DNA of 64,000 nucleotides from NCBI RefSeq assembly GCF_036250735.1, contig NZ_CP109430.1:1922001-1986000 (forward strand), written 5' to 3'. The stretch's first letter is position 1, and every line of letters begins with the position of its first letter. This DNA is from Streptosporangium sp. NBC_01495 (lineage in GTDB: Bacteria > Actinomycetota > Actinomycetes > Streptosporangiales > Streptosporangiaceae). The notes beneath the pieces are model-generated. The model worked only from the letters and a program-made list of their open reading frames with translations. It ran no database searches and was not told the origin of the DNA. The position numbers and the translations under genes were made by a program. Below, piece after piece: positions 61,753 to 64,000 of this stretch.

Positions 61753-62052
61753 GTGGACAGTGCGATCGAGGTCTTCGGCTTTCTCGTCGGAGTCTCCGGC
61801 GGCCTGTTCGTGCTCATCACCCTGCTCGTGACGATGCCCGGCAGGATGCGCGACAAGGCCGCGAGGAGCACCTCGGCGGGCGCGGTCTGGCTGGGCGGCC
61901 CGTTCGGCAGCGAGCGGGGGATCACCGACTCGGTCCTGGTGCTCACCGAGCGGCGCCCGGTCCGGCCCCCGGCGCCGGAGATCGACTGGGTCTCGCTCGC
62001 GGAGACCTCCGAGCCCGGACGGCACACCGGCGGGGCGTCGGCGGCCTGGTGA
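61753..62052 (+). CDS. Small membrane protein of unknown function
   Basis: The 99-residue protein starts at GTG 61753 with one strong transmembrane helix (VFGFLVGVSGGLFVLITLLVTMP) and a polar tail (STSAGAVWLGGPFGSERGITDSVLVLTERRP...IDWVSLAETSEPGRHTGG). A DUF5130 gene follows 51 nt later; the pair looks like one unit. I do not recognise the family. Confidence 0.7.
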   Translation: MDSAIEVFGFLVGVSGGLFVLITLLVTMPGRMRDKAARSTSAGAVWLGGPFGSERGITDSVLVLTERRPVRPPAPEIDWVSLAETSEPGRHTGGASAAW

Positions 62053-62103
62053 ACCCGGCCGGCCGGTGAGTCGCCGGACCATCGCTGAATCGGTGAAGGC
62101 GAG

Positions 62104-62475
62104 GTGACGGAGATGCTCACCCTGACCTCGACACAGGGGGACGATGTCCGCGAGGCCCTGCGCGCCGCGGAACGGCGTACCGGGCTGCGCTTCGCCGCCT
62201 ACCTCGGTCCGGCGATCGGGCCGCGCCGTCACTTCTCCGAGCGGCTGCACGCCGCGCTGGGAGCCGACGCCGACAGGGCCGTGCTCGTTTTCGTGGACCA
62301 GCGGGGCAGGGCCCTGGAGATCGTCACGGGCTCCCTGGCCGGGGAGTGGCTGCCCGACGCCGAGTGCCGCGTGGCCGCGACGTCGATGGCCGCGGTGTTC
62401 GGCCTGGGCGACCTGGTGGGCGGGCTGGTCACCGGGGTCCTGCTGCTCGCGGACCAGGCGTCGCGGCGCGGGTGA
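62104..62475 (+). CDS. DUF5130 family protein (TPM-like)
   Basis: The 123-residue protein matches the DUF5130 pattern: DDVREALRAAERRTGLRFAAYLGPAIG, SERLHAALGADADRAVLVFVDQRGRALEIVTGSLAGEWLPDAECRVAATSM, and a C-terminal hydrophobic segment GLGDLVGGLVTGVLLLADQA. It resembles TPM-domain proteins, which are membrane-associated and linked to repair or assembly of complexes, but no function is known for this group. GTG 62104 or ATG 62113 may be the start. It follows the small membrane protein gene. Confidence 0.8.
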   Translation: MTEMLTLTSTQGDDVREALRAAERRTGLRFAAYLGPAIGPRRHFSERLHAALGADADRAVLVFVDQRGRALEIVTGSLAGEWLPDAECRVAATSMAAVFGLGDLVGGLVTGVLLLADQASRRG

Positions 62476-62520
62476 TCACGCGGGCCGGTCCCGAGGGCGG
62501 CCCGTCCGGGCGGAACGAGA

Positions 62521-63120
62521 ATGGTTTTCCCGGATAATCGGCTCGTGCTGAGGATCATGTGGGACGCGCTACGGGGTCGCTCTCGCAGGAGGTTCACGGC
62601 GGAACGGGAGCCCGGCAGGATCCTCGACTACGTCCAGGCGACGCTCGCGGACGCCCGAGGGAAGGTCCGCAGGGAGAACGAGACGGCGGCTATCCTGCTG
62701 TTCACGACGGGGGCCGCCGCCGCTGCCGTCGTCGTCGGGCTGCTGAACGGCCACTGGAGGCCCGGCGAGCTGTCCAGCAAGGTCGAGTGGCTCTGGTGGA
62801 CGAGCATGTTCTTCTGGCTGATGGGGATCCTCGTGCTCGCCGGAGCCCTCTGGCGCCGTACCGCCGGGCTCGCGGGCAGGGCCCTGGAGCGGCGCCGCTT
62901 CTACCCCGGCGGGTTCGCCGGCGACCCGTCGCCGGGACCGGACCCCCGGCTGGGGTACAGGGCGGAACCGGGCGCGGGGGTCGACCTGCTCGTCCTGGAG
63001 ATCAGGAGGCTCAACGCCTTCGGGGACGCCAAGCAGCGCTTCATCCGCCGGGGCGTCCTGCTCATGACGGTCTCCATCACCTGCTGCGCGCTGTCGGTGT
63101 TCGTCGACGGCCGGCTCTGA
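62521..63120 (+). CDS. Pycsar-TM-effector-like membrane protein (orphan)
   Basis: The 199-residue protein starts at ATG 62521 and has an N-terminal helix (RILDYVQATLADARGKVRRENETAAILLFTTGAAAAAVVVGLL) that includes a first membrane segment, a second hydrophobic pair (LWWTSMFFWLMGILVLAGALW), and a C-terminal VLEIRRLNAFGDAKQRFIRRGVLLMTVSITCCALSVFV segment. This layout is that of the two-helix plus C-terminal helix proteins annotated as Pycsar effectors, which form pores after cCMP/cUMP binding. No nucleotide cyclase gene is in the window, so a defence role is not supported beyond this likeness. Confidence 0.55.
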   Translation: MVFPDNRLVLRIMWDALRGRSRRRFTAEREPGRILDYVQATLADARGKVRRENETAAILLFTTGAAAAAVVVGLLNGHWRPGELSSKVEWLWWTSMFFWLMGILVLAGALWRRTAGLAGRALERRRFYPGGFAGDPSPGPDPRLGYRAEPGAGVDLLVLEIRRLNAFGDAKQRFIRRGVLLMTVSITCCALSVFVDGRL

Positions 63121-63142
63121 GCGAGCCTCCGGGCCCGCCCGG

Positions 63143-64000
63143 TCAGGGCTGGAGAAGCCTCACCAGGTACGTGCTGATGTCCGCCAGCAGCGTCGAGGGC
63201 TTCACCGGGGCGCCCGCGACGGCGGAGAACAGGGCCGGCAACCCCGGCAGCGGGAAGCCGTCGTCGGAGGCCTCGCCGCCCACGCCGTTCTTGGCCAGGA
63301 CGGGCCGGCTGCGCTCCCAGGCCTCGGTGACCTCCTCGGGGGAGGGCACGCCGAACCCGTGGCCCACCGGGGCCGCGTGGCGCAACCGCACCAGCGGGGT
63401 CTCCGCGAAGGCCAGGGCCACCCGGGAACGCAGCGCGAGGTCGTCGCGGCGGTCCGGCTCCACCCAGTCCATCGCGGTGCAGGGGTTGCGGCAGTCGGCC
63501 ACGCAGGTGGCCAGCGCCCCGGCCACCTGGCTGTGCTGGCGGTCGAAGTAGGCGCGCCACCCCTCGGCCGGCTCCCCGGCCACGCGCAGGGTCCGGTTGA
63601 CGGCCGACTGCTCGGCCCTCGTGTGGTCGCAGTCGCGGTCGCCGATCACCCCGAACCTGCTGCCCGGCGCGGTGAGCCCCTCGGGCCAGCGAACCGGGTC
63701 TCCGGCGCTGCCGAGCACCGGTTCGAAGGCGAGCAGCGGGAGGTACTCGCTGGCGATGTGGACGGCGGCGACCATGGGGCTCAGCTCGCGGCGGTGCCAT
63801 CTGACCGCGATGACCTCCAGCAGCAGCCCGTACGCGGGCCGCAGCGACTCCAGCGCGCCGCGCGGCTGCTCGCGGGGCGTCTGCGGCATCGTGCAGGCCC
63901 GCGCCCGCCGCCGCAGGTCGCTCGGCACGGCCCGCGCCTCGGCGGCGAAGTCCTCCGCGTCGAGCGAGAGCAGCCGCTGGCCGAACTCGCACGCCGCCTC
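63143..64000 (-). CDS. Hypothetical protein (5' end outside window)
   Basis: The frame remains open to the window edge, so the N-terminus is missing; an internal GTG at 63928 gives 261 residues. Visible are a helix-rich start (FGQRLLSLDAEDFAAEARAVPSDLRRRAR), LRPAYGLLLEVIAVRWHRRELSPMVAAVHIASEYLPLLAFEPVLG, GDRDCDHTRAEQSAVNRTL, a Cys cluster in CVADCRNPC, and a C-terminal LLADISTYLVRLLQP. I do not recognise the family. It is convergent with the Pycsar-like gene, 22 nt apart. Confidence 0.6.
   Translation of the reverse strand, partial: EAACEFGQRLLSLDAEDFAAEARAVPSDLRRRARACTMPQTPREQPRGALESLRPAYGLLLEVIAVRWHRRELSPMVAAVHIASEYLPLLAFEPVLGSAGDPVRWPEGLTAPGSRFGVIGDRDCDHTRAEQSAVNRTLRVAGEPAEGWRAYFDRQHSQVAGALATCVADCRNPCTAMDWVEPDRRDDLALRSRVALAFAETPLVRLRHAAPVGHGFGVPSPEEVTEAWERSRPVLAKNGVGGEASDDGFPLPGLPALFSAVAGAPVKPSTLLADISTYLVRLLQP

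Overview
The window is very GC-rich, starts many genes with GTG or TTG, and packs genes into ATGA/GTGA-overlapping operons. Together with F420-dependent enzymes, an SsbB-type SSB beside dynamin-like GTPases, GlbO and a group 1h-type [NiFe] hydrogenase cluster, this points to a filamentous actinomycete. Streptosporangiales is my best guess; the exact family is an inference. I saw no tRNA, rRNA or CRISPR array.

Layout. 0-10 kb: a GntR/UTRA regulator cut by the window edge, a DUF6504 protein, a DUF4328 membrane protein with an orphan NarL-type response regulator, then an Rv3520c-like F420 oxidoreductase divergent from a secreted sulfatase across a near-perfect KstR-type box. A lactate-utilisation operon (lutABC) follows, divergent from its FadR/LldR-type regulator, with two TGGTNNNACCA operators between them. 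10-17 kb: a cobalamin/siroheme block (cbiX, cobT, cobA/cysG-like) broken up by two OMEGA-type elements, an IscB gene with a probable upstream guide RNA region and an IS605-type element with divergent tnpA and tnpB. 17-28 kb: two dynamin-like GTPases, an SSB paralogue without the acidic tip, a membrane GGDEF diguanylate cyclase, EttA and a thioesterase; the GTPase-GTPase-ssb order resembles the Streptomyces sporulation cell-division locus. 28-37 kb: GH13 glucosidase, GlbO, MscS-like channel, then an HTH regulator with a helical-repeat-like C-terminus, a GNAT and a 24-residue peptide gene with its own palindrome and a strong terminator, then NUDIX and purU.

37-52 kb: a complete-looking hydrogenase locus apart from hypB. 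A minus-strand run reads, in transcription order, SIS, HypC-like, SIS, small subunit, large subunit, NifU-like, DUF5947, DUF6084, a 493-residue conserved protein, maturation protease, DUF6893, hypA, hypC, hypD, hypE and a hydrophilic protein; hypF is divergent. Four proteins of this locus (HypE, HypF, the 493-residue protein and the NifU-like protein) carry in-frame short tandem repeats in linkers or tails. 52-64 kb: prolyl oligopeptidase, HNH endonuclease, GNAT, FmdB-like zinc ribbon, a WYL protein lacking its HTH, ilvD with four 69-bp repeats upstream, a NERD protein, an amidase, two small proteins, an orphan Pycsar-TM-like membrane protein and a partial unknown gene at the right edge.

The most promising leads for something undescribed are the HTH/GNAT/micro-peptide module (32.6-35.0 kb), the pair of RNA-guided nucleases around the cobalamin genes, the minisatellite-rich hydrogenase genes, and the ilvD-upstream operator-like repeat array.
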